A DNA stretch of 9,558 nt from contig CAYPKW010000091.1 of NCBI GenBank assembly GCA_964411425.1, positions 1 to 9,558 on the forward strand, in the 5' to 3' direction. Made by a program: the position numbers and the translations under genes. Under the pieces are notes generated by a model. The model saw only the letters and a list, made by a program, of their open reading frames with translations, ran no database searches and was not told the origin of the DNA. Shown one piece after another: positions 1-6,954 of this stretch (position 1 is the stretch's first letter; every line of letters starts with the position of its first letter). The stretch comes from CAYPKW01 sp964411425. GTDB taxonomy: Bacteria > Pseudomonadota > Alphaproteobacteria > Dongiales > Dongiaceae.

Positions 1-689
1 CTGTGGTTGAGGTGCGTCAAGATGGCGTGCTTCGGCTTCACCCGCTCGATCCAGGCCAGCGCCTTGTCGAAATGCGCGTGGGTCGGGTGCGCCTCGAAGC
101 GCAGGCAGTCGACGATCCAGAGTTCGAGACCCTGGAGAACCGCGAAGGCCGCCTCCGGCAATTCGACCACGTCGGTCGAATACGCCATTCCGCCGAGCCG
201 GTAGCCGGTGGTGAGCGCGCCGCGGCCATGACCTTGTTCGAACGGGACTACGGGGATGCCGTTCAACTCGAACGGCCCCTCGACCTGCCGCGCCTCCAGG
301 AAAGCCGGATAGGCCTTGTGGTTGCTCACCGGCTCGAAGACGTAGGCGAAGCGGCTCGTCAGGCTGGCCAGCGTCGCCGACGTGCCGTAGGCCGGCAGCG
401 GCGGCGAGTCGAGATGCCGGCGCAGGTAACGCAGCTCGTCGATGCCGTGGCTGTGGTCGGCGTGATCGTGCGTGTAGAGCACCGCATCGAGCCGTTTGAC
501 CCCGGCGTCCAGGAGTTGCGCCCGCGCGTCGGGCGAGCTGTCGATGAGCAGGATCGTGCCGGCCTGCTCGACCAGGACCGACACGCGCCGCCGGCGGTTC
601 CTGGGGTTGGCGGGATTGCAGCGCCCCCAGTGGCCGCCGAGCAGCGGCACGCCGCCGGAGCCGCCGCTGCCGAGTATGGTAACGCGCAT
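1..689 (-). CDS. MBL-fold metallo-hydrolase, PhnP-like (3' end outside window)
   Basis: Metallo-beta-lactamase-fold hydrolase; the first 229 residues are visible and the C-terminus runs off the window. The metal-binding signature is clear: THDHADH with H74, H76, D78 and H79, then H154 in EQGHGRG, D173 in YSTD, and H226 in ILTHLNH. The N-terminal LGSGGSGGVP turn and the HPTHAHFD segment (201-208) fit the PhnP-like phosphodiesterase branch. E. coli PhnP carries an extra structural zinc site built from clustered cysteines. Here only C24 lies in that region, and no phn genes are near, so a phosphonate role is not supported and the substrate is unknown. The ATG at 689-687 shares its A with the tatD stop (TGATG) and has no Shine-Dalgarno of its own, so translation is probably coupled to tatD. 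The fold is certain; the function is open. The protein is probably cytosolic, since no signal peptide is seen. Confidence 0.93.
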   Translation of the reverse strand, partial: MRVTILGSGGSGGVPLLGGHWGRCNPANPRNRRRRVSVLVEQAGTILLIDSSPDARAQLLDAGVKRLDAVLYTHDHADHSHGIDELRYLRRHLDSPPLPAYGTSATLASLTSRFAYVFEPVSNHKAYPAFLEARQVEGPFELNGIPVVPFEQGHGRGALTTGYRLGGMAYSTDVVELPEAAFAVLQGLELWIVDCLRFEAHPTHAHFDKALAWIERVKPKHAILTHLNH

Positions 690-1456
690 CAGGGGGTCGC
701 GACCTTGCGAAACAGGCGCAGGAAGTTCTCGGTCGTGCTGCGGGCCAGCTCGGCCGTGCTTACGCCCCGCAATTCGGCCAATGCCGCGGCGGTGTCGGCG
801 ACGAACGCCGGCTCGTTGCGCTTGCCGCGATGGGGCACCGGCGCCAGATAGGGCGCATCGGTCTCGATCAGCAGCCGGTCGGCCGGAAGATGTCGCGCGA
901 TGTCGCGCAACGGCTCGGCATTCTTGAAGGTCACAATCCCAGACATCGAAATGTAAAACCCAAGATTCAATGCGCCGTCCGATAGTTCCGCCGTCGAGCT
1001 GAAGCAGTGGATGAGGCCAGCAAGACCCCCTTCCGCACCCTCGCGCAGCAGCTCGACCGTCTCCCGATCGGCATTGCGGCTATGCACGATGAGCGGCAGC
1101 CGACACTGCCGCGCCGCCGCCATATGGGTCCGGAACGCGGCCCTCTGCCGGTCGCGCGGACTGTGATCGTAATGGAAGTCGAGCCCGGTCTCGCCGATGC
1201 CGACGACCTTGGGGTGCCGGGCGAGGTCGGCGAGCCGCTCGGCGTCGATCTCCTCGGCCGCCGCCTCATGCGGATGGACGCCGACCGTGCAATAGACGTC
1301 GTCGTGCCGCTCGGCGATGGCGCGGACCTGGTCGAATTGGCTCACTCGCGTGCAGATCGTCAACATCAGGCCGACGCCGCCCGCCCGCGCCCGCGTCACG
1401 GCCGCGTCCGCCTCGGCGCCGAAGTAATCGAGGTGGCAATGGCTGTCGATCAGCAT
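689..1456 (-). CDS. tatD: TatD-family metal-dependent hydrolase (putative DNase)
   Basis: A 255-residue TatD/YcfH-type TIM-barrel hydrolase, the usual length for the family. Visible metal ligands and signatures, in order: H6 and H8 in MLIDSHCHLD, GVHPHE (59-64), E89 in GIGETGLDFHY, H125 in PLIVHSRNAD, H150 in IHCFSS and D200 in LIETDAPYLAP, followed by the HRGKRNEP segment (209-216). Family members are 3'-5' exonucleases or D-aminoacyl-tRNA-deacylase-like enzymes acting in the cytosol; the exact substrate cannot be read from sequence. The reading frame extends upstream to 1576, but that part lies inside metG and does not resemble the family. The ATG at 1456-1454 gives the expected MLIDSHCH start. 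It overlaps the metG stop as TGATG, and only a weak GGCGGG lies upstream, so coupling to metG is likely. The metG-tatD-MBL order is a common alphaproteobacterial arrangement. Confidence 0.96.
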   Translation of the reverse strand: MLIDSHCHLDYFGAEADAAVTRARAGGVGLMLTICTRVSQFDQVRAIAERHDDVYCTVGVHPHEAAAEEIDAERLADLARHPKVVGIGETGLDFHYDHSPRDRQRAAFRTHMAAARQCRLPLIVHSRNADRETVELLREGAEGGLAGLIHCFSSTAELSDGALNLGFYISMSGIVTFKNAEPLRDIARHLPADRLLIETDAPYLAPVPHRGKRNEPAFVADTAAALAELRGVSTAELARSTTENFLRLFRKVATP

Positions 1457-3054
1457 CACGCACCCGCCGCAACCGCGTCCTCCGTGTAGCGCGGAAACAC
1501 GCCGACCGGTTTCGGGAGCGCGCCACCCGGGCGCAAGGAATGCCGGTCGGTGGCATGGAGGCCGGGATTGAGGCATTCGAAGTTGCGATTGCCCTTCGCA
1601 ACAGCGAGTTGGTCCAGTATCCGGCCGGCCGAGTCCGGCATGAAGGGTTGCAGCACCACCGCGAGGTGACGAATGACCTCGCAGAGAAGATAGAGGACCG
1701 CCGCCAGCCGCTCCGGATCGTTCTTGGTCAACGTCCAGGGCGCCAGCCGATCCACGTCGACATTTGCCTGCCTTATCGTCGCCCAGATCTCGTCGAGCGC
1801 CAGATGAAAGGCCTGATCCTCGATGAGCGGCCTCACCCTGCCGACCAGTTCATGGGCGCCCCGCAGCGACTGAACGGAACGGACAAAATCCAGGTCCGCC
1901 ACGTGCCGCCCCGCCTGCTCCGGCACCTTGCCGCCGCAGTGCTTGGCAACCATCGACAAGATGCGCTGCACCAGGTTGCCGAGATCGTTGGCCAGCTCGC
2001 CGTTGATGCGCCGCACCGTCGCGCGATGCGAGAAATCGCCGTCATTGCCGAACGGCACCTCGCGCAACAGGAAGTAGCGCACCTGGTCGAGGCCGTAACG
2101 TTCGACCAGCCGCAGCGGATCGATCACGTTACCCAACGACTTCGATATCTTCTGGCCCTCGTTGGTCCACCAACCGTGGGCGAACACCCGCTTGGGTGGC
2201 TCCAGGCCCGCCGCCATCAGGAACGCGGGCCAATACACGGCGTGGAAGCGCAGAATGTCCTTGCCCACCATGTGCAGGTCGGCCGGCCAATACTTGCGAT
2301 ACGACTCCCCGTCCGTCTCAGGATATCCGGCCGCGGTGATGTAGTTGGCGAGCGCGTCCAGCCACACATACATGATGTGCTTGCCGTCGCCCGGCACCGG
2401 AATACCCCAGCGGAAGCTGGTGCGCGAGATCGAGAGATCGACGAGGCCGGCGCGCACGAAGCTCACGACCTCGTTGCGCCGGGTATCCGGCGCCACGAAG
2501 CGCGGATTATTGGCGTAGAATTCTAGCAGCGGCTCTTGCCAATGCGACAACCTAAAGAAATAGCTCGGTTCCTCCAGCCACTCCACTTCGGCTCCCGACG
2601 GCGCGCGCCGCTTGCCATCCGGCGCCGCCGTGATCTCGCTTTCCGCGTAGAACGCCTCGTCGCGTACCGCGTACCAACCGGCGTAAGTGCCGAGGTAGAT
2701 GTGGCCCCGATCCGCCAGCGCTCGCCACAGGGCCTGGCACGATCTCGCGTGCCGCGGCTCGGTCGTGCGGATGAAGTCGTCATTGCTGAAGTTCAGCACC
2801 CGCGCCAGGTCGCGGAACTGTTGCGATACCTTGTCGGTAAATGCCTGCGGATCCATGCCGGCCGCCCTTGCCGACTTCTCGACCTTTTGGCCGTGCTCGT
2901 CGGTGCCGGTCAGGAACTTCACCTGGCGTCCGTCCAACCGCATGAACCGCGCCAGCACGTCGCAGGCGAGCGTGGTGTACGCATGCCCGATATGCGGCGC
3001 GTCGTTCACGTAGTAGATCGGCGTGGTGACGTAAAAGGGTCGAGGCTCACTCAT
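1456..3054 (-). CDS. metG: Methionyl-tRNA synthetase
   Basis: Class I aminoacyl-tRNA synthetase of 532 residues that charges tRNA-Met with methionine, in the cytosol. The HIGH signature is at 21-24 (DAPHIGHAYTT) and the KMSKS loop is KISKS at 302-306 (GQKISKSLGN). GTDEHGQK (50-57) and the YVWLDALANY segment (229-238) are typical MetRS core motifs. The insertion between the halves of the Rossmann fold (about 120-165, GWYAVRDEAFY to EEPSYFFRLS) has no cysteines, so this is the form without a zinc knuckle. The C-terminus stops after the anticodon-binding helical domain, with no EMAP-like tRNA-binding domain. The ATG at 3054 is preceded by AGGAG with 6 nt spacing. It lies 34 nt after the holB stop and is the best independent ribosome binding site in the lower half of the cluster. 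The stop codon overlaps the tatD start. Confidence 0.98.
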   Translation of the reverse strand: MSEPRPFYVTTPIYYVNDAPHIGHAYTTLACDVLARFMRLDGRQVKFLTGTDEHGQKVEKSARAAGMDPQAFTDKVSQQFRDLARVLNFSNDDFIRTTEPRHARSCQALWRALADRGHIYLGTYAGWYAVRDEAFYAESEITAAPDGKRRAPSGAEVEWLEEPSYFFRLSHWQEPLLEFYANNPRFVAPDTRRNEVVSFVRAGLVDLSISRTSFRWGIPVPGDGKHIMYVWLDALANYITAAGYPETDGESYRKYWPADLHMVGKDILRFHAVYWPAFLMAAGLEPPKRVFAHGWWTNEGQKISKSLGNVIDPLRLVERYGLDQVRYFLLREVPFGNDGDFSHRATVRRINGELANDLGNLVQRILSMVAKHCGGKVPEQAGRHVADLDFVRSVQSLRGAHELVGRVRPLIEDQAFHLALDEIWATIRQANVDVDRLAPWTLTKNDPERLAAVLYLLCEVIRHLAVVLQPFMPDSAGRILDQLAVAKGNRNFECLNPGLHATDRHSLRPGGALPKPVGVFPRYTEDAVAAGA

Positions 3055-3060
3055 TCCGGT

Positions 3061-3065
3061 CTCCT
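3061..3065 (-). promoter_or_regulatory. Shine-Dalgarno AGGAG of metG
   Basis: AGGAG on the minus strand, 6 nt before the metG ATG. It fixes the metG start and contrasts with the coupled, SD-poor starts of tatD and the MBL gene downstream. Confidence 0.85.
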
Positions 3066-3081
3066 GCGGCCCGGCAATACA

Positions 3082-3096
3082 GCCCGGTTCACGGGC
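3082..3096 (-). repeat. Small GC hairpin around the holB stop codon
   Basis: In the mRNA strand GCCCG-UGAAC-CGGGC forms a perfect 5-bp GC stem with a 5-nt loop, and the holB stop UGA lies in the loop. No U-tract follows, so it is not an intrinsic terminator. It could be a local mRNA structure between holB and metG, or chance in GC-rich DNA. Confidence 0.35.
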
Positions 3097-4162
3097 GCGC
3101 GTCGCATTCGAGATCGAGGAAGGCGGTCACCCAGACCTGTCTGCGGTCGAGCCTTGCCCCTTCCGTCCTGGCGAATAGCTGCACGGTCTTTTCCCACAGC
3201 CGCAGCCATTGATCAAGGTCGCGCGCCGCCAGCAACCGGCGCATGCAGGCCCCCTCGCCCGGCACCAAGTCGGCGGGGATGGCGTCGGTCGAGCCGGCCC
3301 GGATCATGCGGGCGAGCCACCAGGTCAGGAACTGGCTGGCGGTGCGAAACGGCCCTTCGCTGCGCTGCAAACGGTCGGCGAAATTGTGCAGCGCGCCGGC
3401 GTCCGGCCGCGGCAGCGCAAGGATGAGGTCCGCGACGCGGCGATAGAGCTCGAGCCCGCCCTCGCCCTCAAGTTCGAGCGCGCGCCCGATGCTGCCGTCG
3501 GACAGCCGGGCCAGCAGCCTCGCGTCGTCGTCTGCCAGCTCGGGCCGGTAGCGGCGCTGCAACGCTACGACCGTGTTTTCGGCGAGCGGCTCGAGGATCA
3601 GTTTCCGGCAGCGAGAGCGGACGGTCGCGATGAGGCGCGCCGGAACGTGGCTCACCAGCAGCAACAACGAGCGCGCCGGCGGCTCCTCCAGCAGCTTCAA
3701 CAGCGCGTTGGCGGCATTTCGGTTCATCTGATCGGCGCTGTCCACCACCACGACGCGCCAGCCGCCCTCGGCCGGTGTCAAATGCAGAAAGTCGCCGGCC
3801 GCCCGCACGTCGTCGACGGCGATCTCGGTGCGCCGGAGTTTGCGCATTTCGTCGTACCCGGGTTCGAGGGTGAAGAGATCGGGATGCGCGCCCGAGGCCA
3901 CGCGCCGAAACACCGGGTCGCTCTCCTCGACCCCGAGCCCCTTCTCCGCCGCCGCGAACAGCCCTCCGCCGCCGCCCGAAAGGATGAACCGCGCAAAGCG
4001 GAACGCCAACGTCGCCTTGCCCACGCCGCGCGGTCCCGCGATGAGCCAGGCGTGCGCCAGCCGCCCCGAGCGCCAGCAATCGGCCAACGTCCGCTCCGCC
4101 GCCTCGTGGCCGACGAGTTGAGAATTTTTTCGCGGAGTCGGCGGGTTCTCGCCGCTCGTCAT
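3089..4162 (-). CDS. holB: DNA polymerase III subunit delta' (clamp loader)
   Basis: A 357-residue clamp-loader subunit that helps open and load the beta sliding clamp at the replication fork. The AAA+ region starts at LVGHEAAERTL (16-26). A full Walker A, GPRGVGKAT, is at 43-51, VVVVDSADQMN is the Walker-B-like strand, NAANALLKLLEEPP is the conserved core, and TVRSRCRKL carries the SRC motif. The C-terminal half is the helical collar. E. coli delta' has a zinc module of clustered cysteines after the P-loop; here that region is a Gly-rich stretch (about 62-68) with no cysteine. The ATG at 4162 overlaps the tmk stop as ATGA. GGAG and AGG lie upstream inside tmk at 10 and 5 nt. Codons 11-13 read CGA AAA AAT, which forms an A-run heptamer (see findings). 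Neighbour tmk is a frequent alphaproteobacterial partner. Confidence 0.95.
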   Translation of the reverse strand: MTSGENPPTPRKNSQLVGHEAAERTLADCWRSGRLAHAWLIAGPRGVGKATLAFRFARFILSGGGGGLFAAAEKGLGVEESDPVFRRVASGAHPDLFTLEPGYDEMRKLRRTEIAVDDVRAAGDFLHLTPAEGGWRVVVVDSADQMNRNAANALLKLLEEPPARSLLLLVSHVPARLIATVRSRCRKLILEPLAENTVVALQRRYRPELADDDARLLARLSDGSIGRALELEGEGGLELYRRVADLILALPRPDAGALHNFADRLQRSEGPFRTASQFLTWWLARMIRAGSTDAIPADLVPGEGACMRRLLAARDLDQWLRLWEKTVQLFARTEGARLDRRQVWVTAFLDLECDARP

Positions 4163-4803
4163 TGCAGCCTGACTCCGAGCCGGTCGGCGACGGCGGCGCG
4201 TACTTTCGCCTGCACCGCCTGCATGGCGCCCGACGCGTCGATCGTCACGCAGCGGTCCGGATTGTCCCGCACGATGGCCGCGAAGCCCTCGCGCAGACGC
4301 CGGTGGAACTCGGCGTCCATGCGCTCGTAACGGTCCTCGCCGTCGGCGCGCCTGGCCGCCCGCGCCAACCCCTGCTCCACCGGTAGGTCGAGCACCAGCG
4401 TGAGGTCCGGTCGCGTATCGCCCACCACGTGATCGCAGAGCATACGCACGAAGGCGCGGTCGACCCCGCGCCCGTAACCCTGATACGCCATGGTCGAATC
4501 CGCGAAGCGGTCGGACACCACCCAGCGGCCGGCATCGAGCGCCGGCCGAATCGTCCCGCGAACATGATCGCGGCGCGCGGCATAATGCAGCAACGTCTCG
4601 CTCATGGCGTCCCAGCGGGCGGTCTCGCCCTCGACCAGCAGCTTGCGGATTTGCTCGGCGCCGGGCGCCCCGCCCGGCTCGCGGGTCAGCAACGCGTCAA
4701 TGCCGGATGCCTGCAACGCCTGCGCCAGCAGGCGGGCCTGGGTGGACTTCCCGCCCCCCTCCCCGCCCTCGAAAGTAATGAAGCGCCCACGCGGCACCGG
4801 CAC
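4159..4803 (-). CDS. tmk: Thymidylate kinase (dTMP kinase)
   Basis: A 214-residue dTMP kinase that makes dTDP from dTMP and ATP in the dTTP pathway, in the cytosol. The P-loop is at 13-21 (GGEGGGKST) after the typical FITFEG strand. TREPGG (40-45) and the DR motif SDRFADSTMAYQG (97-109) bind the nucleotide, and the LID region RRADGEDRYE (151-160) follows. The length is normal. The proposed start is GTG at 4803, 3 nt after the dac stop. A second GTG at 4797, two codons further in, is an equal candidate: AGG at 4808-4806 is 8 nt from it but only 2 nt from the first. For the first GTG, a GGA at 4813-4811 with 7 nt spacing could serve. No ATG lies nearby in frame. The stop overlaps the holB start (ATGA), so the two are probably coupled. 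Confidence 0.97.
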   Translation of the reverse strand: MPVPRGRFITFEGGEGGGKSTQARLLAQALQASGIDALLTREPGGAPGAEQIRKLLVEGETARWDAMSETLLHYAARRDHVRGTIRPALDAGRWVVSDRFADSTMAYQGYGRGVDRAFVRMLCDHVVGDTRPDLTLVLDLPVEQGLARAARRADGEDRYERMDAEFHRRLREGFAAIVRDNPDRCVTIDASGAMQAVQAKVRAAVADRLGVRLQ

Positions 4804-4806
4804 CGC

Positions 4807-5964
4807 CTAATCCGCACCGCGCTGCAGATAACGCAGCGCGGCAAAGATGCGCTGGATCGCACTCATCTCCGCCACCGACGCGCCGGCGACGAGCGGCGCC
4901 TCCACGGTCGGCATACCCTCCGCCGCCACCACCAGCTTGCCCAGCGGCCGGCCCTGTTCGACGGGAGCCGGCACGGGTCCGTCGAATACCGCCTTGGCTT
5001 GCAGCTTGTCGCGTGCGCCCAACGGCAGCGTCACGAGAAGGTCCTCCGCCAGCACCAGTGGCACCGTCTCGGCCGCGCCCAGCCAAACCGGCGCGTCTTC
5101 CAGCGGTTTGCCGGCCCTGGCCAGGAGCACGTTCTCGGTCTCGCGGAACGCCCAGTCCAGCACTCGGCGCGCCTCGTCGGCGCGCGCCTGCATGCCATCG
5201 AGCCCATGCAGTACCATGACGATACGCCGCCCTTGGCGCTGCGCCGACGCGGCAATGCCGTAACCGGATACTTGCAGGTGGCCGGTCTTGAGCCCGTCCG
5301 CGCCCGTGTCGCCGTACAAGAGCGGGTTGCGGTTGCCCTGGGAGATGCCGTTGAACACGAACGTTTTTTCGGCGAAGTAGCGGTAGTAGTCGGGGAAGTC
5401 GGCGATGATCCGCGTCGCCAGCGTCGCGATGTCGCGCGCCGTCATCCTGTGATCCGGGTGCTCGAGGCCATGTGAATTCATGAATCGGCTGCCACGGAGG
5501 CCGATCTCCTCGCCCCTCCGGTTCATCAACTCGACGAAGGCCTGTTCGCTGCCCGCCAACCCCTCGGCCACCACCAGGCAGGCATCGTTGCCCGACTGCA
5601 CGACGATGCCGCGGATCAGGTCCTCGATGCGGATCTGCGTGCCGATGCCCACGAACATCGTCGATCCCTCATTGAGCGCCCAGGCGGCCTCCGACACCGG
5701 CAAGGTGTCGTCGAGCTTGACGCGCCCCTCCTTGAGCCGCTCGAACAGCAGGTAGAGCGTCATCAGCTTGCTCATCGAGGCCGGGTGAATCGATTCGTCG
5801 GCATTTTTCTCCAACACCACCGAGCCGGTCTGGTAGTCGATCACGATGGCCTGCTTGGCCGCGGTTTCGAAGGCGTCGGCCCGCGGCGCGAGGCCGAGTC
5901 CCGCGACAAGCGCGACGGCGCAAGCGCTCCGGCGGGCAATCCCTTGCAAGCGGTACCTCGGCAT
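4807..5964 (-). CDS. dacA: D-alanyl-D-alanine carboxypeptidase, PBP5/6 type
   Basis: Serine DD-carboxypeptidase (peptidase S11) of 385 residues that trims the terminal D-Ala from peptidoglycan stem pentapeptides in the periplasm. From the ATG at 5964 there is a signal peptide with a basic start, a hydrophobic stretch and APRADA-FE at the cleavage site, about residue 31. The catalytic motifs are S63-M-S-K66, S124-G-N126 and K226-T-G228 (DGLKTGHLQ). A PBP5 C-terminal beta domain follows, and the end (AIQRIFAALRYLQRG) looks like the amphipathic membrane-anchoring helix of this class. The frame is open further to TTG at 6018 and has an ATG at 5979. The ATG at 5964 is preferred because GAGAGG lies 7 nt upstream and the signal peptide is then of normal form. 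The gene symbol is generic; which paralogue it corresponds to cannot be decided. It follows rlpA by 50 nt and precedes tmk by 3 nt. Confidence 0.95.
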   Translation of the reverse strand: MPRYRLQGIARRSACAVALVAGLGLAPRADAFETAAKQAIVIDYQTGSVVLEKNADESIHPASMSKLMTLYLLFERLKEGRVKLDDTLPVSEAAWALNEGSTMFVGIGTQIRIEDLIRGIVVQSGNDACLVVAEGLAGSEQAFVELMNRRGEEIGLRGSRFMNSHGLEHPDHRMTARDIATLATRIIADFPDYYRYFAEKTFVFNGISQGNRNPLLYGDTGADGLKTGHLQVSGYGIAASAQRQGRRIVMVLHGLDGMQARADEARRVLDWAFRETENVLLARAGKPLEDAPVWLGAAETVPLVLAEDLLVTLPLGARDKLQAKAVFDGPVPAPVEQGRPLGKLVVAAEGMPTVEAPLVAGASVAEMSAIQRIFAALRYLQRGAD

Positions 5965-5971
5965 TCGGGTG

Positions 5972-5977
5972 CCTCTC
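5972..5977 (-). promoter_or_regulatory. Shine-Dalgarno GAGAGG that decides the dac start
   Basis: GAGAGG on the minus strand, 7 nt before the ATG at 5964. It overlaps the alternative ATG at 5979 and argues for the shorter protein. Confidence 0.75.
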
Positions 5978-6003
5978 ATGGTGGCTCGAAGCGTCGTCCG
6001 GGT

Positions 6004-6020
6004 GATTGACGGTGTCAATC
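6004..6020 (-). repeat. 7-bp perfect inverted repeat over the rlpA stop codon
   Basis: GATTGAC-ACC-GTCAATC on the minus strand: two perfect 7-bp arms and a 3-nt spacer, with the rlpA TGA inside the first arm. No T-run follows, so it is not a classical terminator. It sits in the 50-nt rlpA-dac gap. About one such repeat per window is expected by chance for a fixed spacer, so function is unproven. Confidence 0.4.
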
Positions 6021-6944
6021 GACCACAAGCCGCGCCTGGCTCATGCCGGCGCGCAGCACTTGGGCGAGCAGCCGGTCGGCGACCGCCACGGTGGCGATAG
6101 GACCCAGCCGCACGCGATAGAACTGCTGGCCCTCGACGTGGACCGGCAACACCCTGGTGTTGCCGTAGGCGGCGAGCCGCGACTGCAGGCGCATGGCGTT
6201 TCGATGCTCGGCAAAGGCACCAGCCTGGATGTATAGTCTCGTCTGCCTCACCGGCACCAGACTGATCTTACCGTCCGGCTTGAAATCCACCGCCGCGACG
6301 GTGCGCGCGGGCGGCGCCGCAGCGGTCGCGGCGGGCGCCGATCCGTCGAGCGGCACGGCTACGACCGCCGTGCGCGGCGCGGCCTGGACCGTGCCAGCCG
6401 CGGCCACCTGAGTAGAGGTCGCCGCCATCGCCCGGCTCTCCTCCGCCATGATCTCCACGCGGACCCGTGCCGTGCCCTGCCCCTCGAACCCCAGAAGCTG
6501 GGCCGCCCGGCGCGACACGTCGATGATGCGGCCAAGCGCGAACGGCCCGCGGTCATTTACCCTGAGCGCCAGCGCCCGGCCATTCTCCAAGTTGGTCACC
6601 CGTACCATGCTCGGCAGCGGCAACGTCTTGTGCGCGGCCGATAGCTCGTTCATGCGGAAGACTTCGCCGTTGGCCGTGGGCTTGCCGTCGAAATCTTGGC
6701 CGTACCACGAGGCTATCCCGGTATCGTCGTACTCGTAATCGGTCGCCGGGTAGTACCAGACATCGTTGACCTCGTACGGTTTGCCAACCTTGTATTGGCC
6801 GGCGCCCGGACCCGGAACCACCGCTTTGGCGGCGTGCGCCACGATGCGGGTCTCGGCGCAGCCGGCAAGGAACCACAGGCCGAAAAGCGCCAGCCACAGG
6901 CCCACCCCCGACCTATTGCATAGACGAGACGTCAGTCGCACCAT
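6015..6944 (-). CDS. rlpA: RlpA septal-ring lytic transglycosylase lipoprotein (DPBB + SPOR)
   Basis: A 309-residue envelope lipoprotein of the RlpA family; some members are lytic transglycosylases that cut glycan strands stripped of stem peptides at the septum. From the ATG at 6944 there is a basic N-terminus, a hydrophobic segment and the lipobox FLAGC with C29 as the lipidation site. The double-psi beta-barrel domain covers about 76-164: GIASWYG (76-82), TANGE with E94, SAAHKTLPLPS with H105, and RVNDRGPF with D131. An Ala/Pro-rich linker (about 170-225) leads to a C-terminal SPOR domain (235-309), which binds denuded glycans at division sites. The residue three after E94, commonly Asp, is R97. 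The start lies 10 nt after the mltB stop with no good Shine-Dalgarno, so coupling is likely. A longer frame to TTG at 6980 would run into mltB and spoil the signal peptide. Confidence 0.95.
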   Translation of the reverse strand: MVRLTSRLCNRSGVGLWLALFGLWFLAGCAETRIVAHAAKAVVPGPGAGQYKVGKPYEVNDVWYYPATDYEYDDTGIASWYGQDFDGKPTANGEVFRMNELSAAHKTLPLPSMVRVTNLENGRALALRVNDRGPFALGRIIDVSRRAAQLLGFEGQGTARVRVEIMAEESRAMAATSTQVAAAGTVQAAPRTAVVAVPLDGSAPAATAAAPPARTVAAVDFKPDGKISLVPVRQTRLYIQAGAFAEHRNAMRLQSRLAAYGNTRVLPVHVEGQQFYRVRLGPIATVAVADRLLAQVLRAGMSQARLVVD

Positions 6945-6954
6945 GGGCGGTAGG

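Noticed and set aside
3..851. Plus-strand frame of 282 codons at the left edge
   Set aside because: It covers the complement of the MBL gene and the end of tatD, whose metal-binding motifs on the minus strand are unmistakable.
1457..1576. Upstream extension of tatD to 1576
   Set aside because: It lies within metG, and the family start MLIDSHCH is at 1456.
5476..5485. 10-bp palindrome ATTCATGAAT in dac
   Set aside because: It is intragenic, isolated and fully explained by the codons.
5787..5796. 10-bp palindrome GAATCGATTC with two overlapping GANTC (CcrM-type) sites in dac
   Set aside because: It lies inside conserved coding sequence next to the SxxK motif; a single occurrence gives no reason to assign a function.
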